Assembly (NCBI GenBank): GCA_039621445.1
Contig: CP154954.1
Span: 12,456,716-12,520,715 of the forward strand
Length of the DNA stretch: 64,000 bases
DNA from: Euglena gracilis
Lineage: Eukaryota; Euglenida; Euglenophyceae; Euglenales
Direction: 5' to 3'
Shown here: in pieces, positions 1 through 11,765 of the stretch
How the letters are laid out: each line of letters starts with the position of its first letter
Numbering within the stretch: position 1 is the first letter of the stretch
Notes under the pieces: model-generated
The model's database searches: none
Told to the model about the DNA's origin: nothing
What the model saw: only the letters and a program-made list of their open reading frames with translations
Made by a program: the position numbers and the translations under genes

Positions 1-3000
1 CGGACACACGGACCAGCTCACTCTCCCGCCGGCCGCCGTGGCGCGGCAGCGGTGGCGCCGTGCTCACGCAGAACGTGGACGGGCTGCACGCGGCGGCGGG
101 CAGCCGGGCCGTCACGGAGCTGCACGGCAACGCCCGCTCCGTAGTCTGCCTCCAGGTCCCTTGCCCCATCCCTCACCGCTGTGATGGGGGGCCAGGACGT
201 CTTAGCAGGACCTTTAAGCTGTAGGAACCCATCCCCCCCGGGGGGGGGGGTGGCTTTTCCAGCCAGCCCATATTTTCCAGCCTCTGAGCTGGACCCAGGG
301 ATATGAAGGCGGTCAGTATTGGGTATGGGGGGCGACCCCCCCCCCCCGGGCGGGCGGTGAGGTGGGGGTGTAAGGGGTACCTGGCCACTCACCATACAGC
401 AAACTGGGCCAGAAGCAAAGTTACCGCCGGCCATGAACAGAGACACAGCCATAGTGCAACTAGGGGGGTGGTAAAGTGATAGGGGGGATCTGGATCCCCA
501 TGTGTTGGAGGGGGATCTGGATCCGGACCCCCCCTCCTCGGCAGGTTCCAAAAGCGTGAACTTTTTTCCAGTGCTGCCACCGGAAAATGAGCAAAAAAAA
601 ACACGTTTTGCTTCACTTTTGAGCATATTGCCTATCTTTTGATGTTTTTGTGTTTTCCAAGTCAGAAGTGTTCAATTTTTTAAAAAAAAACATTTCAAAG
701 AAAAATCAGGGGTGTCCAACAATTTTGGCCTTGTATCTGGCCCTTTGCCTGTCCACAAAACCAAAAAAATTCCGGCCATATCAGTTTCGATGTGGGGGGG
801 GGGGGCTACCCCCCCAAGGCTTCCCACCAGGCTTTTGCTTAAGGGATTGCAGTACCCCCCGGGGGGGGGGGTGGACTGCAGCTTGTCCAAATTTGGCTGG
901 TGGGTTTTCTAGCAGACCCCCCCACCCCGGGGGGGGCTGCTAGCAGGGCTAGCTAGTGGAAATTTTTTTTCCAGTGACCGGCGCGAAGCGCCGAAAATTT
1001 TTTTTGGACCCCCAAAAATGGCCAAAAATGCCCGTTTTTGGCCATTTTTGGGAATTTTTGGAACAAAATCAGCCAAAAACCTGTTAAAAACCTCATTTTT
1101 CCTCCAGCGCGCAGCGCCGGAGGAAAATTTTTTTTCCAGTCCGGGGGACCCCCGGACACCCCCCCCGGGGGGGAGGGGGGGTCTAGCTAGTCCACTTTTT
1201 CCAGTGTCCAGCCGATTGGCTAGCCAGTACCCCCCCCCCCCGGGGGGGGCCTTAAGCAAAAGCCTGCTTCCCACACATCCCCCAGAGGTACGCTTGAGCC
1301 CTGTGGGGGGCCTCTCAGATCTGGTTGGGTCGAGCAACGACATGAAACAGGGCAGTGTCCATGGGTTTGGTGGCAATTCGTGCCCCAAGGCAAATGCGAC
1401 CGGATTGACACGAGAGGGCACCCCTTCAGGTCGACCCTTCCACCACCCTTTGCACTTCACCCAACGCCAAATCCATCCACTGCGCCCTGACCGAATCGGA
1501 AGCACGCGAGCTCCGTCGGTGTCCAATTGCCCGATGCCGCCGTCGGCAGCCACATTCCAAGTTGCTGCATCCCCTCCCTTGGCTGCACCCACTTATCGGG
1601 CCACAAATTGAAGGTCGCCGAAGGTCACAGGCCACCCCAAAAAGTTTGATTCCCCCCCCCCCCAGTTTAAAGCCCCACCTGAGGGTTTTGAAATCCTGTC
1701 CAAATTTGAAGCCGGGGGGCTTTTGTATTTGGGGGGTATTTAGGCATGCCGCGATTTCCAGTGCGTATCTTCTTCCCACGGGGGGGGGGGAGTGACCTTT
1801 GGGTGATAAGGTGGGCATCACAGAGGAGGGGGACAACTGCCCGCCCCGAAGTGGTCCAGAGCTCCTGGGCACCCCAAGACCCTTCCCAAAGGATCAGGTT
1901 TTTTTCTTCGACGCTCCAGCCGAAGGAAGCTCAGGGTTCTGGCATATTTCTACCAAATAATCATCCGTGTTATCTTTTTGGTCGATTTTGAAGGGTGAAC
2001 AAATGCGGCAGGGAGCTCCCCTGGCAGCTGGAGGGGGGGCATTGGAGTGTTGCAAGGGGGGGGGGTGACAGGGCCACCCGGTACCACTTCTCGACGTTTT
2101 GGTCCGGCGGCCCGGGAAGCGCAGCCAAAGTGGATATCTTGCACTGGATTCGGGGAGGCTGTTGTCCTATTTGTAGGAATAGGATCAGGGTTGGGATCGG
2201 CGTGCCGAAAATTGGCCAACTTCAGGGACCAGGCTAGGCCGGAAGAATGTCCACGTCTGAGAAAAATTTTGGAAATAAATTTAGCAAAAAATGTTCGAAT
2301 TCGGCCTAAATTCCTGACTGCGTCTGAAATACGGCCTCACTTTCCCCAACTTCCTAAAAATGGGAGCCCACCGAGAGTCAGGCCGGAACCCTAACCCCGG
2401 AAATAGCCCCGACTTTCCCCAAACGTGGGACTGGATGGCCCCATATGCCCTCCCCCCCCCGGTGCACCCCCCCCCCCCAAGGGGCGTTAAGGTGCTTTCT
2501 GCCACAAATTCATCCGGACGGGTTGCAGCAATGCAGCAGGAATGTGGCCACTGAAGGTGGCATCGGGAGCTCGCGTGCTTCCGATTCGGCCAGGGCGAAG
2601 TGGATGGATTTGGTTTTGCGGTGGGGGTTGAAGTGCAAAGGAGGCGGGGGGTCGACCTGAAGGGGTGCCCACTGTTACGAATTGCCACCAAACCCATGGA
2701 CGCCAGAGGTGACAGCTGCCCAAGGGAGCCAACTTCCGGTCCTCTAATCGGGGAGAAATGGCAGTGCATTTTTTCGCCAAATTCCCAAAGAAACTTTCAA
2801 AAACGTGTCCTTTCGGGGGGGGGGTGATTGTTGGAATAGGAAAACGTGTACACAAAATGGCCATGCGCGTGAATGCAGCCATGCAACAAAGTGTTTTGTT
2901 GTCGACGATGGTGGGCGATGCTGGACCCTGGGCCAGGGTTGACCAGAGGTACTCTCCCCCCCCCCCCCCCCGCAGTGCGGCGCTGTTTCGCCGCGGACGG

Positions 3001-6000
3001 AGCTGCAGCACCGCATGGCCGCCGCCAACCCACGGTGGGTGGGCCAGGCCTTAGCTTGAGGATTGCCCCCGGAGGCGGGCGGCTGGTCTGCAACCCGTCC
3101 AAACACCGACCGGTGGGATTTGTATTGGACCACCCCACCACTCTGGGGCTGCAGTGAGGGTCTGCTCTTAACCCCAGCCAAAAACGCCAGTTTTGGGCAT
3201 TTTTTGGGGGTTTCGGGAATAAAATTTGCTAAAAACACACTTGATTTCCGCATCGGTGGCCGGAGGAGGTATTTTTTTTTTTGCAGCCGGGGCGACACCC
3301 CGACGTGGCGGGGGAGGTTCGGGCCGAGCCAGTGGTGTTCCGAGCCCCAGGCAGGGGTCCTGGAGCAGACGCCTGGGGTGGGCCATGAGCTGCGGGACTG
3401 GGCCCAAATGCGGCCCGACGGGGACGCTGAGAGCAGCCTGGCCGAGGCCCCTGCCCCGCGGGGCAAGCGCCCTTCCCCCCTCCCCCCGCATCTGGCCGGG
3501 CGGGGGACAGGCTTAAACTCCCGGACCCTCCCCGATACCCCAGCCCATACCAGCCCACATCTAAACAATGCGCTTTGGTTTGAGGTCCCAGAACAACCCC
3601 CCAATTATGACATTCTTCCATTGAATATTTCCAGAATAGAGAACACATGTTAAAATAAACTTACAGAAGTGAAACACCTGATGACGTTCAGCTCCTCGGT
3701 TTGAGCGTCCAATACACAGTGTGTTAGGTATTCGCCGGAGGGGTTCATTACATACAGGGTGCTGCAAAACTGCCCCGGCCTCGAGTGCGGGCGCCTCGCG
3801 GCTGACCCCCAGCTCTTCGCCGTGCCTGACTGCACGGCGTGTGGCGGCGTGCTGAAGCCGCACGTCGTGATGTTCGGGGAGAGCATCCCCAAACACGTTG
3901 TGCAGGCGTGGCAATGCTGGCTGTTTATAATGATAATTATTGCATTATATTTACCTCCCCCCCCCCTTGTCTAAGCACCACCCTTGTTGCACCACCCCGG
4001 TTACCCATCTTTTACAGGTCATCGTCACGGGGAGGTTGTGTGCATTTTTAAGGGAAATTTCTCAGAAATTTCGAAGTTTCTGCAACTTCTGAGACCTGAT
4101 TTGGTGAGGTATTGTTGATTTCTGCATCGTGTGTAAGTTCACAGTGGACCTCCAATTAAGGGCCTTTTCGGCGCGAAGCGCCGGATTTTTTTTCCAGTCA
4201 AAATTTTCCCCCTTGTCTAAGCACCACCCCCCTGGTTCTTACCCATCTTTTCCGGTTCTTAGACAAGGGGGGGGGGAGGTATAAATATGTAATTAGATAT
4301 AATAATTATAATCAATAATATATAATAATTATATTATTATATTATAATAATAAAAATTAAATAGTCATATGTTATTATAAATGATTTTCTGCATTTATTG
4401 TATTTATTATATTTATACATTATATTTTGCATAATATTTTTTATTTGATATCATCATTCGCATACTGAATCTGAAATTCATGCAAAATGTGAGTCGTTTG
4501 ACAACAAGAGACAGGACGTTCTCTGGCAAATCTTTCCAAGTCTTGTCGCCAAGAGCCGGTGTTTCTCTCAGCGGGCGCAACTCCGACCCCATTTCGTCCC
4601 TTCGTCCCTGCCCAATCCATGACCTTTCTCTTGTAGTGCGGCTACGAGCAGTCCAGGCTGGCTCCTCCACAGCTTGCTGGCATAGGGCAGGGGGGAATCG
4701 ATAACCGCAGTTTGCCGCAATTTGCCCGCCGGCCTCCGATATCAATTCCCCCTCCGACGTGGGGCGTTTCTGATGCATAGAATGCCGGTCTGTTTTGGAA
4801 CAGAATACGCGGTACTCTGCCGCCCCCACAGGGTGCGTGTGGTGGTAGTGTGGCCAACTGAAAAGGCGTGTTGCTGCTTGTCCGTTGCTGGCAAGGGAAC
4901 GGCATTTGCCCCAAACGGCCTCGCTGGGGGATGGCTCTCCGGTGGGGGCGGTCTGCCCCCGCTGGACCAGAGTGACTTACTCCTGGCCCTGGGCACGTCG
5001 CTGCAGGTCCCGTCCATCTTTCGGTATGCCCTCGGCCCAAAGTGTCGGGGCCCCCCTTCTTCTGTTCTTAAATAACACACTATTTTTTTGATTGGCACCT
5101 TCTCTGGTGGGCTGAAGTCAATCTGGTTCACATCTGTCCTATCCAGGGTTTTTTTTTAGTCTTGGACCACGGGGGGGGGGGGGGGGGGGGTAGCCGGCCG
5201 CGCCCGTGGGGCGGGGGTGGGAGATAATACTTTTCGGCGGTGAAATTTTTTTGAAAAGGTGCTATTTTTAGCATTTTTCGCGATTGTTTGGCCACTTGCG
5301 GGGAAATTTGTTTGGGCCCCCGGGGACCCGCCCCCCCGGCCCCCCAGGGGGTGGGTGCAGGGTTCGATATAAGGAGGGCGTACATGGTTTAGGTGGGGGG
5401 GGTGTCCCCCCCAACCCCCCCCCCCCCGCATGGCCCGCAGGGGGGGGTCCGGCCGACCCCCCCCCCCCACCCGCAATGGGTGCCCGGACCGACCCTCGCG
5501 GGCTACCCGGGACCCCCCCCCAAAAAGGGTCAATTTTTTCCTCCGGCGCTTTGCGCCGAAAATTTTTTGCATTTTTGGCCAATTTTTGCCCAAAAAGTGC
5601 CCAAAATGGCACTTTTGGTCGTTTTGGGGGGTCAAAATTTTTCGGCCCGGCGCTTCGCGCCGGGCCGAAAATCGGTCACCCTGACCGCTCCACTGTTTAG
5701 GGGGGGGGGGGTGTCCCCCCCCACCCCCCCCCCCTCCTGGCCCGCAGGGGGGGGGTCCGGACCACCCCCCCCTCCTCTCCTTATATCGAACCCTGGGTGG
5801 GTGGGGGGACCTTCCCTTCCCCCCAGGTCTTAAAAAAGCCCTGGCCCCATCTCCTGCGTATCCCCTGCCATGGCCCAGGTACATCCGCCACGCCCACGCC
5901 AACAAGGTGCCCATCGTCATCGCCAACGTTGGGCCCACGCGCGGCGACGACCTGGCCTGCCTGAAGGTGGAGGCCCGCTGCGGGGAGGTCGCCGCCCACC

Positions 6001-6017
6001 TGCGCTCCTGCGCGTGA
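1..6017 (+). CDS. SIRT4: SIRT4-type (class II) sirtuin, 3' part, four exons
   Basis: NAD-dependent protein deacylase/ADP-ribosyltransferase family; SIRT4 members are usually mitochondrial. The 5' end lies outside the window. Exon 1 (to about 152-155) has TQNVDGLH and TELHG, the NAD/catalytic-His region. Exon 2 (about 3783-3902) carries the zinc ribbon: joining gives CLxCG, then CTACGG, then [10 protein letters not shown]. Exon 3 (about 4944-5033) has [11 protein letters not shown]. Exon 4 (5879-6017) has [16 protein letters not shown] and ends at TGA 6015-6017, closely resembling the SIRT4 C-terminus. The exon 3/4 junction is a clean GT-AG intron splitting an Arg codon (cg|GTATGC...CAG|gtac). 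The exon 2/3 junction is not resolved, but exon 3 starting near 4944 gives family-like spacing between FGE and the LLLALG segment. The mitochondrial leader cannot be seen. Introns 1-3 hold the elements listed separately. Confidence 0.93.
828..1266. mobile_element. Family A TIR element (hAT-like MITE), 439 bp
   Basis: It has perfect 17-bp terminal inverted repeats, CAGGCTTTTGCTTAAGG at the left and its reverse complement at the right, flanked by a perfect 8-bp target duplication CTTCCCAC (820-827 and 1267-1274). Inside are C/G homopolymer blocks next to each end and CTAGCTAG-type motifs. Two GCGC hairpins lie in T/A-rich sequence with ggccatttttgg repeats. There is no coding capacity. It is a sister copy of the element at 7636-8079. 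Confidence 0.92.
1346..2720. repeat. Inverted pair of a dispersed repeat in sirtuin intron 1
   Basis: The segment at about 1346-1600 on + is repeated in reverse complement at about 2520-2720. Shared blocks include tccatgggtttggtggcaat, gggcaccccttcaggtcgac and gaatcggaagcacgcgagct. The copies are diverged with small indels. Both translate to a similar Arg/Pro-rich peptide (GTPSGRP...[15 protein letters not shown]), which could reflect an old mobile-element reading frame or only shared ancestry. The family is unidentified. Confidence 0.75.
3954..4279. mobile_element. Family B TIR element, TA target site, 326 bp
   Basis: The left end CCTCCCCCCCCCCTTGTCTA pairs with a right end reading TTAGACAAG, a G run, then AGG. 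It is flanked by TA on both sides (3952-3953 and 4280-4281). The interior holds a second CTTGTCTAAGCACCACC copy and the hairpin CGGCGCGAAGCGCCGG. Non-coding; it lies in sirtuin intron 2. Confidence 0.85.
4284..4470. repeat. AT-rich low-complexity tract
   Basis: Almost pure A/T (ataattata-type repeats) follows the family B element within sirtuin intron 2. No gene signal. Confidence 0.85.
5144..5843. mobile_element. Family A TIR element containing a nested element
   Basis: The ends are CAGGGTTTTTTTTAGTC and, in reverse complement at the right, CAGGGCTTTTTTAAGAC. The flanking octamers GTCCTATC and GCCCCATC match at 6 of 8 positions, so this is an older insertion. A younger family A element (5358-5795) with perfect TSDs is nested inside. 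The whole lies in sirtuin intron 3. Confidence 0.72.
5358..5795. mobile_element. Nested family A element, 438 bp
   Basis: It has perfect 18-bp TIRs (CAGGGTTCGATATAAGGA and its reverse complement) with a perfect 8-bp TSD GGTGGGTG on both sides. The interior includes hairpins CCGGCGCTTTGCGCCG and CCCGGCGCTTCGCGCCGGG. A close relative with its own TSD is at 61057-61487, where gcgtacatggtttaggtggg and other long blocks recur. Confidence 0.93.
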
Positions 6018-6984
6018 CACTGCGTCATACCGAACCCTGTTTCCGTTTCACACAACACAGCACACACAACTGCAAAATACCCCTCCCCCAGACTGTTTGG
6101 TCGAGAGCCCTTGGCGTCTCATCATCCTCCTGCTTGACCCCCCCATTTGGGTGCCTATCACCCCCCTGCCAGGTTGTTGATGTTCCATGTGAGACATGCC
6201 CAAGCTTCGTGTGAAACATGTCTTCTGGCGCAGTCAGGACACCCAGTGGTCAAAGTTTTCACAGTTGCCCCTGCGGTCGTAGGGCACAAGACCGCATCCT
6301 GAATACATTTGACGGATCTCGGCGCAACTGCTTGGGACTGTCAAAAAGTGGTAACTTTGTGCGGTTCGATTTGTCCTATTGGGCGGAATTTTGGCCTAAG
6401 ATCAGGTATCATTTGATTCGAATTCTCTCAATAAAAAAAACACCTAGGATTACGCGGTATGCGGTCGCCCCAGCTGAAACCCTGACCCCATCAGGAGGAT
6501 ACCAACTTAGGCGGCCTGATCTCGCACTTGGTTGCGCAAAATCCAATCCTGAGTTATGAATAAATTACATCCAATCTGTTCCTGGAAATGAAGGCACTTT
6601 ATAGGTATACTTCAGACTCTTTATGGGTTGGACAATGAAGATGGCGCCCCTTCCCCCACGTTTTACAGCTTCTTGTAAATGTCTGCCAAGTAATCCCCCA
6701 AAGGCCTCCAAAATGAACAAACCTTCTTATGAGGAGAAAGAAGGTCGAGCTTGTTTTTTTCAACACAACGTCACAAAGACAGTTAGTGGTAATGATAAAT
6801 CTTGTTTTCAGGATCCACCATTGGTTTGAATACAAATGAGCTTTGGTGCTCCAGAAATGAACGTGAACAAAAAAATAATCTCTGTAAAAAGAGTCGGGGG
6901 CTTGATGGCTTTGCTTTTCACCCAGTTTCAGCCTGCTGTTCCCTTCACCGTTTATGTTATTGGTTTTTTTGGTCTGCAGCCGGC
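6018..6984. other. Intergenic interval between sirtuin and ubiquitin-fold gene
   Basis: Following the sirtuin stop there is no exon-like GC3 signal and no TIR pair that I can pair. It presumably contains the sirtuin 3' UTR and the promoter/5' UTR of the next gene. A candidate splice acceptor or leader boundary (tttttttggtctgcag) lies just before the ATG at 6985. Confidence 0.4.
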
Positions 6985-9900
6985 ATGGCTCTCCGCCGAT
7001 GCTCTTCTCCGATGGAAAACGGCGAAGTGGCCATTTCCATCGAGGGCCCCGCGGTCTTGCATTCCGCGGCGCCCAGCGGTCTGCCCATTCGCTTCTTCGT
7101 GGCGGTGACGCTGCCCCGTGGACAGGGCGGCTGTGTGCGGGGTGGGGGATGGCGGCCAAGGCAAACACATCTCGTTGTAGCACAGTTACGGCATCGGCAT
7201 CTGTCATTCCACGAGTCATACATCTCATTGAGGTTTTGCAGTGGGTGCCGACCCCCTCCCCCCCCCTCCCGGTCTTAAAAAACCCCTGTTTGTGATGGTT
7301 TTCTAGATTTCTTTGATGTGAATTGGTTTCCATTTTGGACAAACAGGGTGATAAATACGTAGCCATTTTTTTTCTGTGCAACTGAGGACTGTGACCATTT
7401 TTGAATACCTTTTTATTTTGTGCCGGTGGCAAGGTTCTGTCAGCTGCTGATGGAACCCGATCAACCACCTCTTTAAGGACCCCAGGGGGATTGCTGGAGT
7501 GCTGAAAATTTGGGCTGGCTGTCCAGCCTTTGGCTGGCTGGGCTAGCAGCGACCCCTGGCAGGGGGGGGGAGAGCTGCTGGGCCAAACAAAGTTTGGTAG
7601 GTTGACTCAGTTTTTGACAGGGATGGGATCATATCCAGGCATTTGCGTAAGGGATTGCAGTACCCCCCCGGGGGGGGTGGACAGCAACTAGTCCAAATTT
7701 GGCTAGTGGGATTTCTAGCAGACCCCCCCGGGGGGGGGTTTGCAAGCAGGGCTAGCTAGTGGAAAATTTTTTTCCAGTGACCGGCGGCGCGAAGCGCGGA
7801 AAATTTTTTTGGGACCCCCAAAAATGGCCAAAAATGCCCGTTTTTGGCCATTTTTGGGAATTTTTGGAACAAAATCAGCCAAAAACCTATTAAAACCCTC
7901 ATTTTTCCTCCGGCGCTGTGCGCCGGAGGAAAATTCTTTTCCAGTTCGGGGGACTCCCAGACCCCCCCCCCCCCCCCCGGGGGGGGGCGGGGGGGTCTAG
8001 CTAGTCCATTTTTTCCTGTGTCTAGCCGATTGGCTAGCCAGCACCCCCCCCCCCCCCCGGGTCCTTAAGCAAATGCCTGATCATATCGCGCCCCAGTATT
8101 CTGTTCTGTTATCTTTTTCTCTGCCACCATGTTGTTGGGTCGCTACTTTCCTCTTTGTCTTCCCCCCCTCCTCTGCCATCCCCCTACCAAAGCCTAATCT
8201 CTTCAAAACTGGCTTCACCTTGAATCCTTGTGGGATTCTACCTTGGCCAAAACAAAGACTATATCACAGTTCTCACATCATTGACCCTGCTCATGATCGT
8301 TCGGAAACCCGCCCATCTGAAGGCCCTGTGGTGGTGCGCTTTGGCAGGTGACTCCCTCATTGTTCCCATTTTGGAGGTCCTCGTGAAACACACACGAAAC
8401 GGTCCACACTGGGAAACGATCCCCCCCCCTTCGGAGAAACATTCACCAGAAACATCAGAAATACACGGAATCCATCCGCTGCTGTTCCTCAGGCACGAGA
8501 GCATTGGCGACCTAAAGGACCACCTCCGGCAAACCGTCCTGCCGGAGGGCAACTGGAATGTGCGACTGGTGGTGCAAGGTCCGACGGTGTTGTGTCTTCC
8601 TCTTGGCGCTCTACCATTTCCACCATACATCTCTTTAAGGACCCCGGGGGGGGGTTGCTGGGCTAGGGCTAGAAATTTGGCTGGCTAGAAATTTGGGCTG
8701 GCTAGAAATTTGGGCTGGCTAGCCCGCCCCCCCCCCCCCAGGGGGGGGGGGGGGCTGGACCCCGGCTGGACCCGAACCGGGGCGAGCTGGACTGAAATCG
8801 GAAAAACGCCCAAAAATGTCCTGCAGAACACAGTTTTGAAAAAATGATGCATCTGAAACCCCCCAAAAATGGCCCAAATGCCCCCCCAAACCCCATTTTT
8901 GGCCACTTTTGAACACAGTTTTTCAAAAAATTTCGGCGCTTGCGCCGAAAATTTTTGGGCTGGACCCCCAAAAAGGGGCTGGCTAGCTAGGGCTAGCAGA
9001 AAACCCCCCCCCCCCGTGGAGGAGGGGGCGGCTGGGGCTGGGCTGCGCCCAAATGGTGGCTGGCTGGCCCCCCCCCCCCCGGGGGGGTTCGCAAAACCTT
9101 AGAGAGATGTATGATTTCCACACCATTTTTTTTTTCGCAGGGCTGCCCACCCTCCCGGAAGTTGCTCTTCCCCTCTTTGCTCGTTGACCTGTCCTCTTGG
9201 AAAGCGTCTCCTCGCCTTGCACCCACCAACCTGATATCGCAATTCCTCTTCTTTGAAAACAATAATGATTTTCTGAGGTTTAGAAATTTGAGTCTTGTCT
9301 CCAGGCTTCTGAATTTTTTTTGGATTTTTGTGTTGGTTGGTCGAAAGATGTGCACCTTTTCCCTCAGACCTGACCCCCCCCCCCAGGAAATTGTCCCTGC
9401 TGCGAACTTGCTGACCTGTCCTCATAGGCGCAGGTCTCCTACCAGTTTCCCTGAGGGGTTCGTTCCCCTGTCTAAGGCACACCGTGCCATCGACCCTCTG
9501 TGCCAACAGCACTTTCTGGGGCAACAGGGGCTTCTCATTCATGCATTGTGGCATTGACTCACCGTGTCATTGAACCCCCCCCTGTCAACTGCACATCCGT
9601 AGAACATTTCTGTGCCTTGGACAAGGGAGGAGGAATGGGTCCACGGTGGCAGTTAGCGAGTCCCGGCGGAGAATAGTTTCGCAGGGAGCATAAAGCTTCG
9701 CCCATTTTCACCCCTCGAGCACTGCCCCATTTCAAACCCGTCCATCCTCAACAGCCGCTCTCCGCAGGCCGACAGTGCTCCGACGGCCACACCCTGCAAC
9801 AGGCAGGCATCACGTACGGCGGCAAGGTGTTGGCCATCTGCTCCCCGCCCGGCCCAATTCTTGTGGAAGGGTCGGTGTGTGGGTGGGTTGGGTGAGGTCT

Positions 9901-11059
9901 ACCGACCCCCTGCCACCCTGTTGACAACGACGATGCTGTGTGTGGGGGGGGTCCCGACCATGTGTGCCAAAATTTAGGCCAAAAACCTTGTCCTCCTTCG
10001 CGGATTGAAAGTTGGGGCACTCTTGGGTGCACTGTGAAACAGGGGCAGTTGCACCAGTAATTTGTTACTTGTGGGCTGTTTTCTTTGGCCAATGGACAAT
10101 ATCCAAGCATTTTTGGAATGTTTCTGGCAGCACAGTATCAACTCAGCAATCAACTGGTCCAGGGAGACCAAAACTACATTAAGGAGAAATCTACACTCAA
10201 GCAACAGTAAAAATGCGCATGGCATTCTCCTTCACCTCCAACGCCCGCTGTTCACAATGTGCGCTGTCGAACAGCCTATTCTGATTGGCAGTTCTGATTG
10301 GCCGATCTGGACCGAAACGCCGCAAGGTATTTGCATATTATTATGATGGTTCGAAATGCAGTGTCTGAATATTCGCAAAACTGTTAACCTCCCCCCCATT
10401 TGCAAAACCCCCGGGGTTTATTGGATCAGATCAGCTGAAGAGGTACAGGTGGTCAAGGGTTTGCTGGTGAGAATCCAACCCCAAAATGCCCGCAAGCCCT
10501 GTGTTGTCAAGTTTTGGCAAACTTTGTCAATAATGGCATTTTTGCTCATGGGTGTTCACATGGCATTTGCCAAAAATCAGTTTGGGGATTTTGCGCGCTG
10601 AAAACCGTGCCCAGCGCCCTTCGTTTTTGTTCATCGGGGGCGGGTTATACGTCGTGCTTTGGTTGGTCGTCCTGGGGGTTTTCTCAAGCGGGGGGGGGGG
10701 GGGGGGATTAGCACGTGGGCTGGAGGGCGGGAGCCCCTTGGGGATGAGCCGCTGCCAGCGAACACGACGGCCCGCCCGGCCATGCCCGCCCCGGTGTCCA
10801 ACGCCTTCCGGTGCCTCGTCGCCTGCGCCACAGTAGCCCAGAGGTTTCGACCCCAAGACCCTCTCGGGATTAGGCACCTCCCCCCATGCCGTCTCCCCCA
10901 AGCCGTGGTGCCCGCCCCGCCTTGACTGCCCTTTCAGGTGTTAAAAAACCGCTGCTGCGGTCCTTAGCAGGATGAGGGCTATGCTGCGGGGCGCCAGGGC
11001 GGCGTGGCATCCGAAGCACCCAGACCGGCAACGGCCCGCCTTTCGCTCCGCACCTGAAA
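6985..11059 (+). CDS. Ubiquitin-fold (UBL) domain protein, about five exons
   Basis: Exon 1 starts at ATG 6985 (or in-frame ATG 7012) and runs to about 7122, containing IRFFVAVTLPRG. Exon 2 is about 8470-8578 (HPLLFLRHESIGDLKDHLRQ, then VRLVVQ). Exon 3 is 9768-9870 (GRQCSDGHTLQQAGITYGGK). Exon 4 is 10712-10843 and exon 5 starts at 10971. Aligned to ubiquitin, IFVKTLTGKTITL, TIENVKAKIQ and GKQLEDGRTL all have counterparts, so the beta-grasp order is preserved. Introns 2-4 fit GT-AG with consistent phases. Intron 1 fits either TSD-like precise removal (PRG|IHP) or a GT-AG pair adding 12 residues. The tail is Pro/Ala- then Arg-rich and carries the partly hydrophobic segment AFRCLVACATVA. No partner or exact subfamily can be named, and the 3' end is unresolved. 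Confidence 0.72.
7636..8079. mobile_element. Family A TIR element, 444 bp
   Basis: The TIRs are CAGGCATTTGCGTAAGG and, at the right in reverse complement, CAGGCATTTGCTTAAGG (one mismatch). The perfect 8-bp TSD ATCATATC lies at 7628-7635 and 8080-8087. The interior is near-identical to the 828-1266 element (GCGC hairpins, ggccatttttgg core, ctagctag motifs). It is inserted in intron 1 of the UBL gene. Confidence 0.93.
8624..9113. mobile_element. TIR element with CATACATCTC ends, 490 bp
   Basis: The ends CATACATCTCTTTAAGG and (reverse complement of the right) CATACATCTCTCTAAGG are near-perfect 17-bp TIRs. A perfect 8-bp TSD ATTTCCAC is at 8616-8623 and 9114-9121. The internal plan matches family A (C/G blocks, TCGGCGCTTGCGCCGA hairpin) but the terminal sequence differs, so it is a distinct subfamily. 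It lies in UBL intron 2. Confidence 0.9.
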
Positions 11060-11645
11060 GTGTTCCGGTGGCCGAGTCGAGAAACACCTGCTTTTTTTAT
11101 TTATTATTCCCCTTTCTTTTTCGTTTTTGCCGTCGTTGCCTGCAAACGCCTTCCCCTTCTCCTCAACAACGCTTGTGCATGTGGTACCATGCCCCCCCCC
11201 CCCAAAAGGACCCCCGTTCCCTCAAAGTCCCAGGGGTCTTTTATGGATGGGGGTCTTATACAAGCGGTGTCGGTCTTGGACGAGGGCCAGTATACATGGG
11301 GGCATGGTACACGTATGCACTGTTTTTACGTCATCTCATTTGATGGCGATCACATCATCGAAAGACAATGCTCACATGACATCCCATAATCTTGTTAATT
11401 TACTTGTTGTTGTTTTGTGTGCTACCAGTCCTCTTCCAAAGGTGTTGCCAGTCTGTTTGCGATGAGGCACGACAGTCTGTCCATCTGAAGCAAATGTGCT
11501 CAGGATTGGATGTGCAATGTGTTTGTTTTGAATCTGAAGGGACCACCAGATTTTCCAGACCCCTCACTCCCAAGCTAATGTTTTTGAACGACTCCATTTT
11601 GTTGTGGAGCTTTGGGAAGTGCCCAACAACGTTTCGGCATAAATG

Positions 11646-11765
11646 ACGCCCCCGGGCAATTGTCACCCCCCTCTGTGCCGGCCAAATTGTCACCCCGGGA
11701 AATTGTCACCCCCCCTCCGTGCTGCCCAATTTGTTACGCGACAATTGCCCAGGGGGGAGGGCGGG
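11646..11765. mobile_element. Short TIR element with GGGCAATTGTC arms
   Basis: Inverted arms GGGCAATTGTC and GACAATTGCCC lie in a 120-bp C/G-rich segment flanked by the direct repeat TAAATG (11640-11645 and 11766-11771). The AATTGTCACCCC motif is repeated inside. The duplicated segment carries a second copy at about 14355-14473. Classification is uncertain; it may be a family B relative. Confidence 0.6.

Larger units (their letters stand above)
156..3782. other. Sirtuin intron 1, repeat-filled
   Basis: No coding signal was found. It contains C/G homopolymer blocks, a family A TIR element (828-1266), two inverted copies of a dispersed repeat (about 1346-1600 and 2520-2720), and T-rich tracts of the gccaaaaatg/ggccattttt type. 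The intron starts CAGG immediately after GCCTC, and the downstream exon is also preceded by GCCTC (6 of 8 bases match in the flanking octamers), so the intron itself may be an old element; no clear TIR remains. Confidence 0.6.

Noticed and set aside
10839-10954. UBL intron 4 as an introner (CAGAGGTTTC...AAAACCGCTG)
   Set aside because: The TIRs are only partial, the flanking octamers match at 4 of 8, and a normal GT-AG intron in phase (ag|GTTTCG...TTAGCAG|g) explains it.
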